Origin: Pseudomonadota bacterium
Lineage (GTDB): Bacteria > Desulfobacterota > Desulfovibrionia > Desulfovibrionales > Desulfovibrionaceae
Direction of reading: 5' to 3'
Length of the DNA: 64,000 nucleotides
Assembly: GCA_023460395.1 (NCBI GenBank)
Contig: JAEWQB010000004.1
Span: 186,001-250,000 of the forward strand
Shown: in pieces, positions 25,449 through 34,111 of the stretch
How positions within the stretch are numbered: position 1 is the first letter of the stretch
Layout of the letters: each line of letters starts with the position of its first letter
The notes under the pieces: model-generated
What the model was told of the DNA's origin: nothing
Seen by the model: only the letters and a program-made list of their open reading frames with translations
Databases searched by the model: none
Made by a program: the position numbers and the translations under genes

Positions 25449-26591
25449 CTAAACTACGGCATCCACGAGCAAGTTGTCGCAGTGGATAGCTTCCGGGTAC
25501 TGATTGTCTCCCAGTATCCTGCGCAGTTCCGTACTCTTCATGCCCACCACACGCCGTAAATCGGCTGCGGTGTAGTTGCACAGGCCAAGTCCCACAACTT
25601 CGCCCGCTACGGATGTCACCCGTACAAGGGCACCGCGCTGAAAGCTGCCTTCCACACGCACAATACCGGCAGGCAACAGGCTCTTGTGTCCCGCCGTCAA
25701 TGCGCGCACGGCTCCGTCATCCACCACCAACACTCCAGAAGGATCGCCATTATAGGCCATCCAAAATTTACGGCGGGAGACAGTTTTGGCTTCGGGGCGC
25801 ACCCATGTGCCCAACATCTCTCCCGCAAACGCACGCACAATGGCGTCCGGTTCCCGTCCGGCGAGGATAAGGGTGGGCACCCCAAGCTGGGCCGCCCGAC
25901 GCGCGGCCAGCAATTTGGAATACATGCCGCCGGACCCTACAGACGTTTTTCCGCCGCACATGCTGTCTAAATCCAGAGCGTGCACGTCCTCAATAACGTC
26001 TAACGTGCGGGCATTGGCGGTGGTGTCGGGGTTATCGGCATACACGCCGGACGCGGAGGTGAGGTTAATGTACAAGTCCGCCTCCACCACATTGAGCAGC
26101 AACGAGGCCAGACTGTCATTGTCGCCAAATTCCAATTCCTGCACAGCCACCGTGTCGTTTTCATTCACAATGGGAATGGCCCGCCAGCGGAGCAAGGATG
26201 CGAAGGTGTTACGGGCGTTCAAAAACCGACGACGACTTTTCAGATCATCCCGCGTCAGCAGAATCTGGGCGGAAAGTTTGCCGTGGTCTTCAAACGCCTC
26301 GTTGTAAAAATGCATCAGGCGACTCTGGCCCACAGCCGCAGCGGCCTGCTTATCGGGCAGGCCTTCTATTTCGCAACACGAGCGCAGCACATTGCGGCCG
26401 GCGGCTACGGCACCGGACGACACCAGCACCACACCGGTTCCCTTGTCGTGTAGTTGCGCCAATTGGTCCACCAGGCCGCGCACGACATTCAAGTCCACGC
26501 CCAGCCCTGTGGTCAGCACGGCACTGCCAACTTTTACCACCACACGTTTCGCGCTATTCAGAACCTGTGCGCGCTCCTGCTTCCAGTCCAT
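25449..26591 (-). CDS. proB: Glutamate 5-kinase ProB with PUA domain
   Basis: A 380-residue first enzyme of proline synthesis: an amino-acid kinase domain (VVKVGSAVLT, LVSSGAVAAG, NENDTVAVQE, GVYADNP) followed by a C-terminal PUA domain (about 290-370). ATG 26591 follows GGGGG; GTG 26603 is an alternative. It begins 27 bp after obgE. Confidence 0.96.
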   Translation of the reverse strand: MDWKQERAQVLNSAKRVVVKVGSAVLTTGLGVDLNVVRGLVDQLAQLHDKGTGVVLVSSGAVAAGRNVLRSCCEIEGLPDKQAAAAVGQSRLMHFYNEAFEDHGKLSAQILLTRDDLKSRRRFLNARNTFASLLRWRAIPIVNENDTVAVQELEFGDNDSLASLLLNVVEADLYINLTSASGVYADNPDTTANARTLDVIEDVHALDLDSMCGGKTSVGSGGMYSKLLAARRAAQLGVPTLILAGREPDAIVRAFAGEMLGTWVRPEAKTVSRRKFWMAYNGDPSGVLVVDDGAVRALTAGHKSLLPAGIVRVEGSFQRGALVRVTSVAGEVVGLGLCNYTAADLRRVVGMKSTELRRILGDNQYPEAIHCDNLLVDAVV

Positions 26592-26618
26592 GCGGTCCCC
26601 CACAATCCAAACCGCGCA

Positions 26619-27719
26619 CTATTCGCGCGTCCAGATAACTTCCACGTCGTCCCCATCCTCTTCCTCCTCCACCCAGTCCCGGGCGGAGTTTATGGGAGCA
26701 TGAGGTTCAGAAACAGCAAGAACCCGCCACATTTCTTCCACCAATTCTTCAATTCCATCGCCATGCAGCGCGGAGATGAAAAAAATGATACGGCCTTCCG
26801 CCTCGGCGCACGCCTTCAGGGCATCAAGGAATTCCGGCTCAACCAAGTCTATCTTATTGATGACCTGCAACTGAAGACGCTCGCCCAGCACGGGATCAAA
26901 TTGCACGAGTTCTTCGTTGATAAGATCAAATCCGGCCCATGGCTGTTCCAGCGACACGTCCTCCGCGCTGAGAATATGCACAAGAAACCGGGTGCGTTCC
27001 ACATGCTTGAGGAACCGGATACCCAGTCCCTGTCCAGCGTGTGCGCCTTCGATGAGGCCGGGAATGTCGGCAATGACCATTCGCCGGTCCTGGTCTGTTT
27101 CATGAATCATTACTCCCAGATTGGGAGCGATGGTGGTGAACGGATAGTTGGCGATTTTGGGACGCGCGGCGGAGACTTGGGAAATGAACGTGGACTTGCC
27201 TGCGTTGGGCAGCCCTAAAAGTCCCGCGTCAGCCAGCATCTTCAACTCAAGACGCAGGCGCTTGTATTCACCCTCTTCACCGGGTTGCGCGAAACGGGGC
27301 ACACGCATGGTGGACGATTTGAAAAACTCGTTGCCATGTCCGCCGCGTCCGCCATTAACGATACAAATGGCTTCGCCCGGTTCGGAAAGGTCCGCAACAA
27401 GAGTTTCATGGCCTTCTTCGTCAATATCAAACACCAACGTGCCCACGGGGAGGTCAATAATAAGATCCTCGCCCTTGCGACCAAACATCTGGCTGCCTTG
27501 TCCGGGACGTCCGTTTTCCGCCGCGTAGTTTCGCTTAAGGCGGAAGTCGTACAGGGACAACAGTTTGGAGGAGCCACGCAAATACACGCTCCCCCCCGCC
27601 CCGCCGTCCCCGCCGTCGGGACCGCCGCGCGGAATAAATTTTTCCCTGCGGAAGGAGAGACAACCGTTGCCGCCCTTTCCAGCGCGCACGGTGATGGTGG
27701 CTTCATCCACAAAACGCAT
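26619..27719 (-). CDS. obgE: Obg-family GTPase ObgE/CgtA
   Basis: A 366-residue ribosome-associated GTPase: the glycine-rich Obg fold (GKGGNGCLSFRREKF, GGPDGGDGGAGG), G1 GLPNAGKST (169-177), and a short acidic C-terminus. The start is set at the conserved MRFVDEA. It is 138 bp after rpmA, past the rpmA terminator, so needs its own promoter or read-through. Confidence 0.97.
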   Translation of the reverse strand: MRFVDEATITVRAGKGGNGCLSFRREKFIPRGGPDGGDGGAGGSVYLRGSSKLLSLYDFRLKRNYAAENGRPGQGSQMFGRKGEDLIIDLPVGTLVFDIDEEGHETLVADLSEPGEAICIVNGGRGGHGNEFFKSSTMRVPRFAQPGEEGEYKRLRLELKMLADAGLLGLPNAGKSTFISQVSAARPKIANYPFTTIAPNLGVMIHETDQDRRMVIADIPGLIEGAHAGQGLGIRFLKHVERTRFLVHILSAEDVSLEQPWAGFDLINEELVQFDPVLGERLQLQVINKIDLVEPEFLDALKACAEAEGRIIFFISALHGDGIEELVEEMWRVLAVSEPHAPINSARDWVEEEEDGDDVEVIWTRE

Positions 27720-27848
27720 GATCGTTGTCCGTTTTTTTCTGAATAACAGGTTTTTCCGGCATACGGCAATGCCATATGCCAAAGAGAAACGCGGGGCCGC
27801 CTATGCCTCGGAGGATTCACAGAAGAACCACCCCTCACGGGCACCCCA

Positions 27849-27885
27849 CAAAAAAAGGGCGAAAGACGCTACGCGACTTTCGCCC
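27849..27885 (-). terminator. Terminator after rpmA
   Basis: GGGCGAAAG (27857-27865) pairs with CTTTCGCCC (27877-27885); on the minus strand eight Ts follow. Confidence 0.9.
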
Positions 27886-27910
27886 TGAATTGTCTTCACG
27901 TCCCGATGAC

Positions 27911-28183
27911 TTATTCAGCCACAGCGGGCACGATGCTTACGCGCGTCTTAATTTTCTTTTTGCGAGTGTATTTTTCGTACTTCACCATGCCGTCCACCTT
28001 GGCGAACAGGGTGAAATCTCTGCCCATGCCAACGTTGTCACCGGGGTGCACCTTGGTGCCAACCTGACGGACGAGAATGTTACCAGCCAGAACTACCTGA
28101 CCACCAAACCGCTTAATGCCGCGTCGTTGTCCCTGGGAGTCGCGTCCGTTTCTGGAACTACCGCCAGCTTTCTTATGTGCCAT
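27911..28183 (-). CDS. rpmA: 50S ribosomal protein L27
   Basis: 90 residues, MAHKKAGGSSRNGRDSQGQR N-terminus and the GNILVRQVGTKVHPGDNVG core. It is 62 bp downstream of rplU and shares its transcript. Confidence 0.98.
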   Translation of the reverse strand: MAHKKAGGSSRNGRDSQGQRRGIKRFGGQVVLAGNILVRQVGTKVHPGDNVGMGRDFTLFAKVDGMVKYEKYTRKKKIKTRVSIVPAVAE

Positions 28184-28245
28184 GACGTATTTCTCCTGAC
28201 GAAATTGTATTCTAGTCCGGCATCACCGGACCGAAGGTCGGCGTA

Positions 28246-28554
28246 TTAGGCCTGAATGCCCTTGATCTTCAATGCAGTGAACGCCTGACGGTGTCCCTGC
28301 TTGCGACGGGAATCCTGACGGCGGCGTTTTTTGAACACCACCACTTTGTCACCACGCCCGTGTTCGACCACTTCAGCAGTTACCTTGGCGGATTCCACAT
28401 AGGGAGCGCCCACGGCAAACTGCTCGCCGCCAACCATAAGAACCTTATCAAGAACGACTTCGCTGCCGGCTTCTGCAACAAGCTTTTCCACAAAGATCTT
28501 GCCGCCTTCTTCCACACGGAACTGCTTGCCGCCCGTTTCGACGATCGCGTACAT
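28246..28554 (-). CDS. rplU: 50S ribosomal protein L21
   Basis: 102 residues starting MYAIVETGGKQFRVEEG, ending in the typical basic KKRRRQDSRRKQGHRQ region. ATG 28554 follows GGAGGAATATATT; an upstream in-frame start at 28569 is rejected. Confidence 0.97.
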   Translation of the reverse strand: MYAIVETGGKQFRVEEGGKIFVEKLVAEAGSEVVLDKVLMVGGEQFAVGAPYVESAKVTAEVVEHGRGDKVVVFKKRRRQDSRRKQGHRQAFTALKIKGIQA

Positions 28555-28585
28555 AATATATTCCTCCAAAGAAAGAGAGAGGGAG

Positions 28586-28614
28586 ACTTACCCTCTTTCC
28601 GCAGGAAAAGTCAA
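28586..28614 (-). promoter_or_regulatory. rplU-rpmA promoter
   Basis: TTGACT (28609-28614, minus strand) with 17 bp to GTAAGT (28586-28591), followed by a short pyrimidine-rich leader and the rplU ribosome binding site. Confidence 0.5.
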
Positions 28615-29047
28615 CCCAAAATCTCGGTTATTGCAATGTGCTTTCCGTAAAAACAGAACCGTCGCCTTTACCACGCGACGTTGTGGCACGCAAGCATTCT
28701 TTTTATGCTTTTCCAGCACTCCACAAAAAACACCCTTCACCCACTAATAGCCAACTGACTATAGTTATTAACCTATTTATCCCAAAAAGTCACTAATTCG
28801 CTTTTTCCTCCTAAAATTATCAATTTCTACATGACAAGCTCTGTTGATTGTGCCATAAGGGCGTTGAGTGTGTCTCATCTCGTGTCCGGGGAGAAGTACC
28901 GCACCAAAGCCCTCCCCCAAGGCTTATTCTCCCCGGACCCCTTAAAAATTCTTTTCTTTTTACAGAAGATATTTCTATATAATGCGCGACAGCGCATTTT
29001 TTTTATTCCCTCAACCGGGATCATTCACGCGAAGCAAGGACAACGCC
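28615..29047. other. AT-rich divergent region between rplU and rmlA
   Basis: No gene seen. It is clearly more AT-rich than its surroundings around 28690-28840. A TATAAT box at 28978-28983 probably belongs to the rmlA promoter, though no good -35 hexamer lies at 16-18 bp. No transfer signs such as repeats or att-like sequence. Confidence 0.55.
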
Positions 29048-29914
29048 ATGAAAGGCATTATTTTGGCCGGAGGCTCCGGCACCCGCCTGTACCCCCTCAC
29101 GCACGGCGTGTGCAAGCAGCTTCTCCCCATTTTTGATAAGCCTATGATTTACTACCCGCTTTCCATCCTCATGCTGGCGGGTATTCGCGAAATATGCCTC
29201 ATTTCCACCCCCAAAGATCTTCCCCGCTTTCGCGACATTCTCGGCTCCGGCGAACAACTGGGGATCAGCATCACCTACTGTGAACAGCCAAAGCCCGAAG
29301 GTCTGGCACAGGCATTTTTGCTGGCACGCGATTTTATCGGCACGTCTCCGGTCTGTCTTGTTCTGGGTGACAACCTTTTTTACGGACACGGGCTTTCCGG
29401 CCTGCTGGAACAAAGTGCGCAGCTTACCAGCGGGGGCACTGTCTTCGGCTATAAAGTACGCGATCCAGAACGCTATGGCGTAGTGGAATTTGACAACTCC
29501 TTCCGCGCATTGAGCATAGAGGAAAAACCCAAGCACCCCAAATCGGGCTACGCGGTGACAGGACTCTACTTTTACGACAACCGGGTTGCGGATATCGCCG
29601 CATCACTGCGCCCCTCTCCGCGCGGAGAACTGGAAATTACCGACGTGAACAACGTCTATCTACAGGAAGGCTCGCTGGAGGTTCAGATCCTCGGACGCGG
29701 TGTGGCGTGGCTGGACACGGGAACAGTGGAATCGCTCCATCAGGCCGCCGCGTTTGTGCGGGCCGTACAGGACAGGCAGGGACTAAAAATCGCCTGTATT
29801 GAAGAAATTGCCTATACTAAAGGATATATTACCGCCGCCGAACTCGCCGAACTCGCCCGCCCCATGCTGAAAAACGAATACGGGCAGTATCTCATGGACG
29901 CCATCCGCCAATAA
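29048..29914 (+). CDS. rmlA: Glucose-1-phosphate thymidylyltransferase RmlA
   Basis: A 288-residue dTDP-glucose pyrophosphorylase: KGIILAGGSGTRLYP nucleotide site, VLGDNLFYGHG, and the family end LKNEYGQYLM. It supplies dTDP-sugars for surface polysaccharides. The other rml genes are not beside it. The start at 29048 follows AAGGAC. Confidence 0.96.
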   Translation: MKGIILAGGSGTRLYPLTHGVCKQLLPIFDKPMIYYPLSILMLAGIREICLISTPKDLPRFRDILGSGEQLGISITYCEQPKPEGLAQAFLLARDFIGTSPVCLVLGDNLFYGHGLSGLLEQSAQLTSGGTVFGYKVRDPERYGVVEFDNSFRALSIEEKPKHPKSGYAVTGLYFYDNRVADIAASLRPSPRGELEITDVNNVYLQEGSLEVQILGRGVAWLDTGTVESLHQAAAFVRAVQDRQGLKIACIEEIAYTKGYITAAELAELARPMLKNEYGQYLMDAIRQ

Positions 29915-29926
29915 CGAGCGGCTCAT

Positions 29927-29962
29927 AAAAAAACACCAGCACCCTCATATGGGATGCCAGTG
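29927..29962 (-). terminator. Terminator for a minus-strand transcript
   Basis: CACCAGCACCC (29934-29944) pairs, with two G-U pairs and one bulge, to GGGATGCCAGTG (29951-29962); seven Ts follow on the minus strand. It lies about 240 bases downstream of the 47-residue membrane protein gene. Confidence 0.75.
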
Positions 29963-29969
29963 CTTGCGG

Positions 29970-30185
29970 ATAAGGAGTCAAACAGGGCCGCGCATGACAA
30001 AACGCCCCAAGAGTCAGAGGTTCGCAGTGGGTAACACCACAGCCATACCACTCTCAGAGCGAGTCCATGCAGGGGAAAACGGACATCCAGCAACATGCTG
30101 GTGAGCCGCGGCTCCCCCGGAACGCGGTTGACGGAATTGGCACTACTGTGCCAATCAGCGGTCCGCCCGAATTAACGCGGACCGC
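29970..30185 (-). ncRNA. Possible structured RNA or structured 3' UTR
   Basis: Four perfect hairpins follow one another: CCAGCA/TGCTGG (30087-30101), CCGCG/CGCGG (30106-30127), TTGGCAC/GTGCCAA (30137-30154) and GCGGTCCGC/GCGGACCGC (30158-30185). The minus-strand terminator at 29927-29962 closes the region, so a transcript through it would be highly folded. It could be an independent small RNA or the 3' end of the 30200-30343 mRNA. It does not match tmRNA, RNase P RNA or SRP RNA landmarks. Confidence 0.4.
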
Positions 30186-30199
30186 CGGGCCAGCGCGAA

Positions 30200-30343
30200 T
30201 TAATGATGATCGAGATGCTCGCCCTTCTTAATGCGATAAAAAGCGGCAGAAACAATGACCACGAAGTAGAAGAAAATCAGTCCAACCCCGACAAACCCCT
30301 GCGGGGTGGAATGCATCATATTCTCAAAGAGTTCAGTTACCAT
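30200..30343 (-). CDS. 47-residue single-helix membrane protein
   Basis: MVTELFENMMHSTPQGFVGV, then a hydrophobic helix (GLIFFYFVVIVSAAFYRI), then a basic and His-rich end (KKGEHLDHH). AAGGAG stands seven bases before the ATG, so it is very likely translated. Family not recognised; size and layout recall small subunits of membrane oxidase or energy complexes. A Rex-like palindrome lies upstream (30468-30485), in keeping with a role in energy metabolism. That link is inferred. Confidence 0.75.
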   Translation of the reverse strand: MVTELFENMMHSTPQGFVGVGLIFFYFVVIVSAAFYRIKKGEHLDHH

Positions 30344-30453
30344 GGCACAACTCCTTTGTGTCTGTCTGCGGCCCGGCCCTGTCAATGCGGAGTAAAAACA
30401 CCCCTTTGACATCAGTCCACGACCGGGTACAGTCTTCCTTCGATTGCCGCAAA

Positions 30454-30485
30454 AGTCAAGATTCAATTTGTGATTTTACGCACAA
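30454..30485 (-). promoter_or_regulatory. Rex-like operator and promoter of the small membrane protein gene
   Basis: TTGTGATTTTACGCACAA (30468-30485) matches the 18-bp Rex pattern TTGTGAA-N4-TTCACAA at 11 of 14 defined positions, inside a wider perfect ATTTGTG/CACAAAT dyad. A minus-strand TTGACT (30454-30459) follows eight bases on, with AAGACT 17 bp further. Confidence 0.5.
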
Positions 30486-30557
30486 ATATTTATTCTTTCT
30501 CAATAATCACACCCGGTTCCCTGCATCATCAGACGGGTATCAACTAAAAACAACATG

Positions 30558-30577
30558 CGGGTGTCAACAAACACCCG
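30558..30577 (+). promoter_or_regulatory. Hairpin in the rlmD leader
   Basis: CGGGTGT (30558-30564) and ACACCCG (30571-30577) pair perfectly around CAACAA, immediately ahead of the GGAG ribosome binding site of rlmD. It could modulate translation. Confidence 0.55.
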
Positions 30578-30589
30578 ATGGAGCACCGT

Positions 30590-32050
30590 ATGGCTTCTCC
30601 CCTTTCCGCCGGTATGACCATAGAATTAACCATCGACGCGCTCGCCACAGGCGGCAAAGCGGTGGCTCGCCTTCCCGAATGTGTTCCCACTTCCTCCCCT
30701 TCTCCCACCGCTGATGACGATACGGAGGCCATGGCGGGAGCAGGCGGTATGGTTGTTTTCGTCGACAGGGGACTGCCCGGTCAAACTGTGCGCGTCACCC
30801 TTACTAAGGTGAAAAAACGGTTTGCCGAAGCCACACTGGACGCCGTCCTTACACCTGCCCCCGGCGAAGTACCCCCATTTTGCCGCCACTTCGGCGTTTG
30901 CGGGGGATGCCTGTGGCAAACACTGCCCTACCCCGAACAACTCGCATGGAAGCGCCGTTTTGTTGAAGACAGCCTGCGGCGCATTGCCGGAGTTTGCGAT
31001 GTGGAAACTGCCCCCACCATAGCCTCGCCCGCACAAGCCGCCTACCGCAACAAAATGGAATTCGCGTTCCTGCAAGGCCGCGGGGAAATGCATCTGGGAC
31101 TACGCAGGCTGGCCTCGCACTCTGTGGTCAACATCACAGAATGTCATTTACAATCCGAAACAGCCACCGCCATTGTGCAATATGTTCGCCAATGGGCAAA
31201 CGCTCACCCTACCCTGCGGGCCTATGATCCCCGTAGCGGCAAAGGATTTTTGCGGTTCCTCGTCATCCGGGAAACCCGCCGCACCGGGCAGCGCACAGTA
31301 CAAATTATCACCTCGCCAGACCCGCACGCGGGCGGAGGCGGCAACGCCGCTGTAGCCGCACTGGGAGAAGACCTGCTGCGCCAGTTCCCCGGTCTGCACG
31401 GCATCATTCACTCCACCCGTACAGCCTCCTCGCAGGTGGCATATGGCGAGCACGACATACTTGTGCTGGGAACAGCCGAACTGACGGAGCGCCTGACACT
31501 GGGAAACAGGGAAGCGGAACTGTCCATAGGCGGCCCAGACGTGTTTTTTCAGGTGAACACAGAAGCCGCGGAACGGTTATACGCCACAGTGCTGGGCATG
31601 GCCGCCCCCACGGGGACAGAGATTGTCTGGGATCTTTACTGTGGAGTGGGAGCCATTGCGCTGGGCGCGGCCCCACGCTCCCGGCGGGTGGTGGGATTTG
31701 AATTGAGCGAACCCGCTGTAGCCACCGCCACAGCCAACGCAGAGCGCCTTTCCGCGTCTAACGCGGTGTTCCACGCCGGGGATGTGCGACAAACCATGGC
31801 TAAAGAACGCGAAACACCGCACATTCTCATCACAGACCCACCGCGTGGCGGCATGCACCCCGATGTGGTGGCGGCTATTATCCAGCACGCGCCACAACGC
31901 ATTGTGCATGTTTCCTGCGATCCCGCCACGCAAGCCCGCGACATTGCCCTGATGCTGCCTGCTTATACGGTTCGGCGCATTCAGCCTGTGGATATGTTTC
32001 CGCACACGCCGCATGTGGAATCCGTTGTACTGCTGGAGCGGCGGAGCTAA
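30590..32050 (+). CDS. 23S rRNA (uracil(1939)-C(5))-methyltransferase RlmD-like
   Basis: A 486-residue RNA m5U methyltransferase of the RlmD/RumA type: an N-terminal TRAM domain, Fe-S cluster cysteines C98, C104, C107 and C185 (FCRHFGVCGGC, TECH), the SAM site WDLYCGVGAIAL, ITDPPRGG and the catalytic cysteine in HVSCDPAT. A short Ser/Pro/Asp insertion interrupts the TRAM domain. ATG 30590 is favoured by GGAG. RlmD and RlmC cannot be told apart with certainty. Confidence 0.92.
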   Translation: MASPLSAGMTIELTIDALATGGKAVARLPECVPTSSPSPTADDDTEAMAGAGGMVVFVDRGLPGQTVRVTLTKVKKRFAEATLDAVLTPAPGEVPPFCRHFGVCGGCLWQTLPYPEQLAWKRRFVEDSLRRIAGVCDVETAPTIASPAQAAYRNKMEFAFLQGRGEMHLGLRRLASHSVVNITECHLQSETATAIVQYVRQWANAHPTLRAYDPRSGKGFLRFLVIRETRRTGQRTVQIITSPDPHAGGGGNAAVAALGEDLLRQFPGLHGIIHSTRTASSQVAYGEHDILVLGTAELTERLTLGNREAELSIGGPDVFFQVNTEAAERLYATVLGMAAPTGTEIVWDLYCGVGAIALGAAPRSRRVVGFELSEPAVATATANAERLSASNAVFHAGDVRQTMAKERETPHILITDPPRGGMHPDVVAAIIQHAPQRIVHVSCDPATQARDIALMLPAYTVRRIQPVDMFPHTPHVESVVLLERRS

Positions 32051-32094
32051 TTCCGCCGAGGCAGTTACTGTGAGCACGCTTGCAGGACTGCGGA

Positions 32095-33687
32095 TTACCA
32101 GTCCACCTCAATGATGATCTTACCGGATGCGTCGCGGCGAATGCCCGGCGCATCCGCATCAACGCCTCCCTCCTCCGCTTCGGTCAGCCCCTGACGACTG
32201 CATTCATGACAGATAAGTTCGTCCAGTGCGGCCCGTTGTCTCGCGCTCACGTCAGTAAATTCGCATCCGATGCGATCGCCCTCGGCGAATCGGACGACAG
32301 CGTGCACCCGCTTTACCCGCACCCCCTCTGAATCAAGGACTGCGAACCGCAGAGAGTCTCCCACCTTCACCATATCGGATGGCGCTTTGAAACCGATTCC
32401 CCCGGAACTGATGTCCATGACGCTAAACACCTCATCGTGGTGCGGCAGAGAAACAAAATAATCTGCAAGGGGAATCCGAGGATGCTGCCGTTTTTCCTCC
32501 CAATTCTCAGGCGGTGACTCCTGAAGGACCATTCCTCCGCGTACCGGACGTGTGGTTGCCGCAACGTCAGGGGAGGGAAAGGCTGTATCGGCGGATGAAT
32601 GACGGTCCTGCCCCGCTGCCGGAGCAGATGATGCCGCACCGGTTGCCACCGCAAGCACCTGCGCGGCCTTGCCCGGTTGTCCTTTTTCCGCGAGATGCCG
32701 TGCAGCCAAAACGAGAGGATCTCCCAGTTCCTGCCGCAGCGACGCGGGCGCATGTGCCAAGAGCGCGACCTCTGCGGTCGCTTCCCGCATTCGTCCGGCC
32801 TCTGCGTAGGCGGTCGCGGCCCGATGACGAAAACGGAATCCTTTTGCGGCTTGCCCCAAGCCATCAAAGCAATCAGCCAGTGCGCCTAAGGCCTCCGGCA
32901 GTTCCGGTGCCTTTCCATGAAATCGAATAAGTGCCGCCAGCAGGTGCGCCGCGCGGGAAAGCGCCCCCTGCCGCACAAGGGACCGACCTTCCCGCAACAG
33001 GTCTTGCGCATCACGCTCCGCAAGAGCGTCGGGCGAACCGGCAGACGGGGGGAAAAGATCGGAAGCATACGCCTGCGCCCCCTGAGAAAGATGCCTCGGC
33101 TGCGTGCCGGGGGAAGAGACGTGGCGGGTCTGCACACCGGAAGCGGAGGGTTGGACTTGGTGCCCGGAAAGATCGTTCCCAGACGCACCGGGGCCGGCAA
33201 ACGGTGCGCCAGCGTGTTTTGGTGTGTCAGCGGTATCCGCCGCGTGTGGCACGGGAGAACTGCCAACCCAGCGCAGACGGTCCATGTCTTCGGCGTTCAG
33301 CCTGTTTGTGGCGCGTAGGGCGTCCAGCACCGCGGTGCGCACGGCCTGCGCCGACGGAGCACCGAACAAACACCGGGTGACTCCGGCAGCCAGAGCCGCC
33401 TCAGCCATCTCTCCGGTATAGCCCTCACCCAACACCACGATAGCGGGAACGTCCGGGGCGGTTTCCTGCCGGACAAGACGCACTACGGCATGATCCCGCA
33501 CTGCGGCCGCCGCACCATGCAGAATCAGCACATCCACCGGAGCTTCTTTAAGCAGGGAAAGGCCGTCCCGCAGGGATGCCACTGTCCGCACGGCAAAAGA
33601 GCCATCGCGCACCCCCTCCGCAAGGGGGTGCAAGCCCTCGTCCCGGCTATCAAGAATTAGGATGGAAAACACTCGTGACGCGCACAT
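32095..33687 (-). CDS. Receiver-like, helical-repeat and PilZ domain protein
   Basis: A 530-residue protein. Residues 5-125 look like a receiver but have H57 where the phosphoacceptor Asp belongs. A disordered linker (140-220) leads to a TPR-like helical region (about 225-345), and a PilZ domain follows (about 398-500) with RQHPR (400-404) and DISSGG (425-430), the c-di-GMP-binding motifs. The first PilZ arginine pair is present, so c-di-GMP binding is likely. It is a probable c-di-GMP effector, perhaps for motility or biofilm. It stands alone. Confidence 0.85.
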   Translation of the reverse strand: MCASRVFSILILDSRDEGLHPLAEGVRDGSFAVRTVASLRDGLSLLKEAPVDVLILHGAAAAVRDHAVVRLVRQETAPDVPAIVVLGEGYTGEMAEAALAAGVTRCLFGAPSAQAVRTAVLDALRATNRLNAEDMDRLRWVGSSPVPHAADTADTPKHAGAPFAGPGASGNDLSGHQVQPSASGVQTRHVSSPGTQPRHLSQGAQAYASDLFPPSAGSPDALAERDAQDLLREGRSLVRQGALSRAAHLLAALIRFHGKAPELPEALGALADCFDGLGQAAKGFRFRHRAATAYAEAGRMREATAEVALLAHAPASLRQELGDPLVLAARHLAEKGQPGKAAQVLAVATGAASSAPAAGQDRHSSADTAFPSPDVAATTRPVRGGMVLQESPPENWEEKRQHPRIPLADYFVSLPHHDEVFSVMDISSGGIGFKAPSDMVKVGDSLRFAVLDSEGVRVKRVHAVVRFAEGDRIGCEFTDVSARQRAALDELICHECSRQGLTEAEEGGVDADAPGIRRDASGKIIIEVDW

Positions 33688-34111
33688 ATTGCACCCCGTC
33701 TCGCGTACTGCCCACGCGTATCAGTTCGATGCCACTACTGACTCACCCATGCATCCCCCCTGTTCCCCCATAGCAGGGGGAGCGACCACAGGTCTACGGT
33801 TTTTCACGCTTTCAGCTCGCGCCACCTCAGTGAAGCGCGCCCGCCCGGAAAAAATACTGCGCGGCGGCTTCTTCATCGTAAGCGGGCAGAGGCAACATCC
33901 GCGCACCCCTCCCGACACGTCTCGTGCCCGTCACAAGCTGTTTGAACGATCAGACCGGAATCATATGGAAATCTTCTGAAAAAATCCAACACGAGTTGAG
34001 CAAAGCGTTGACGGAGAAACAGGTGCGTGATAGACCGAACCGACTTGTGAACGATTGCACGAAGTGTCGCTGGCCCGCACCGACCTTTTGGCGACGGCCA
34101 GCACGCGGAGG
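33688..34111. other. Region between the PilZ gene and the atp operon
   Basis: No gene found over about 420 bases. The right end holds the atpZ promoter and Rex-like site (34008-34062). The left end is C-rich and shows no clear promoter for the PilZ gene. Confidence 0.6.
34008..34062 (+). promoter_or_regulatory. atpZIBE promoter and Rex-like operator
   Basis: TTGACG (34008-34013) has a 17-bp spacer to TAGACC (34031-34036). TTGTGAACGATTGCACGA (34045-34062) matches the Rex operator at 12 of 14 defined positions and covers the expected start site, where a repressor would block initiation. Rex control of the atp operon is reported in Desulfovibrio; the site here is a sequence prediction. Confidence 0.6.

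Noticed and set aside
30137..30154. TTGGCACTACTGTGCCAA as a possible sigma-54 promoter
   Set aside because: GG and GC are nine bases apart instead of ten and the sequence is a perfect hairpin in a structured region.
29970..30185. Considered as tmRNA, RNase P RNA, SRP RNA or cobalamin riboswitch
   Set aside because: None of the conserved boxes of these RNAs could be found on either strand.
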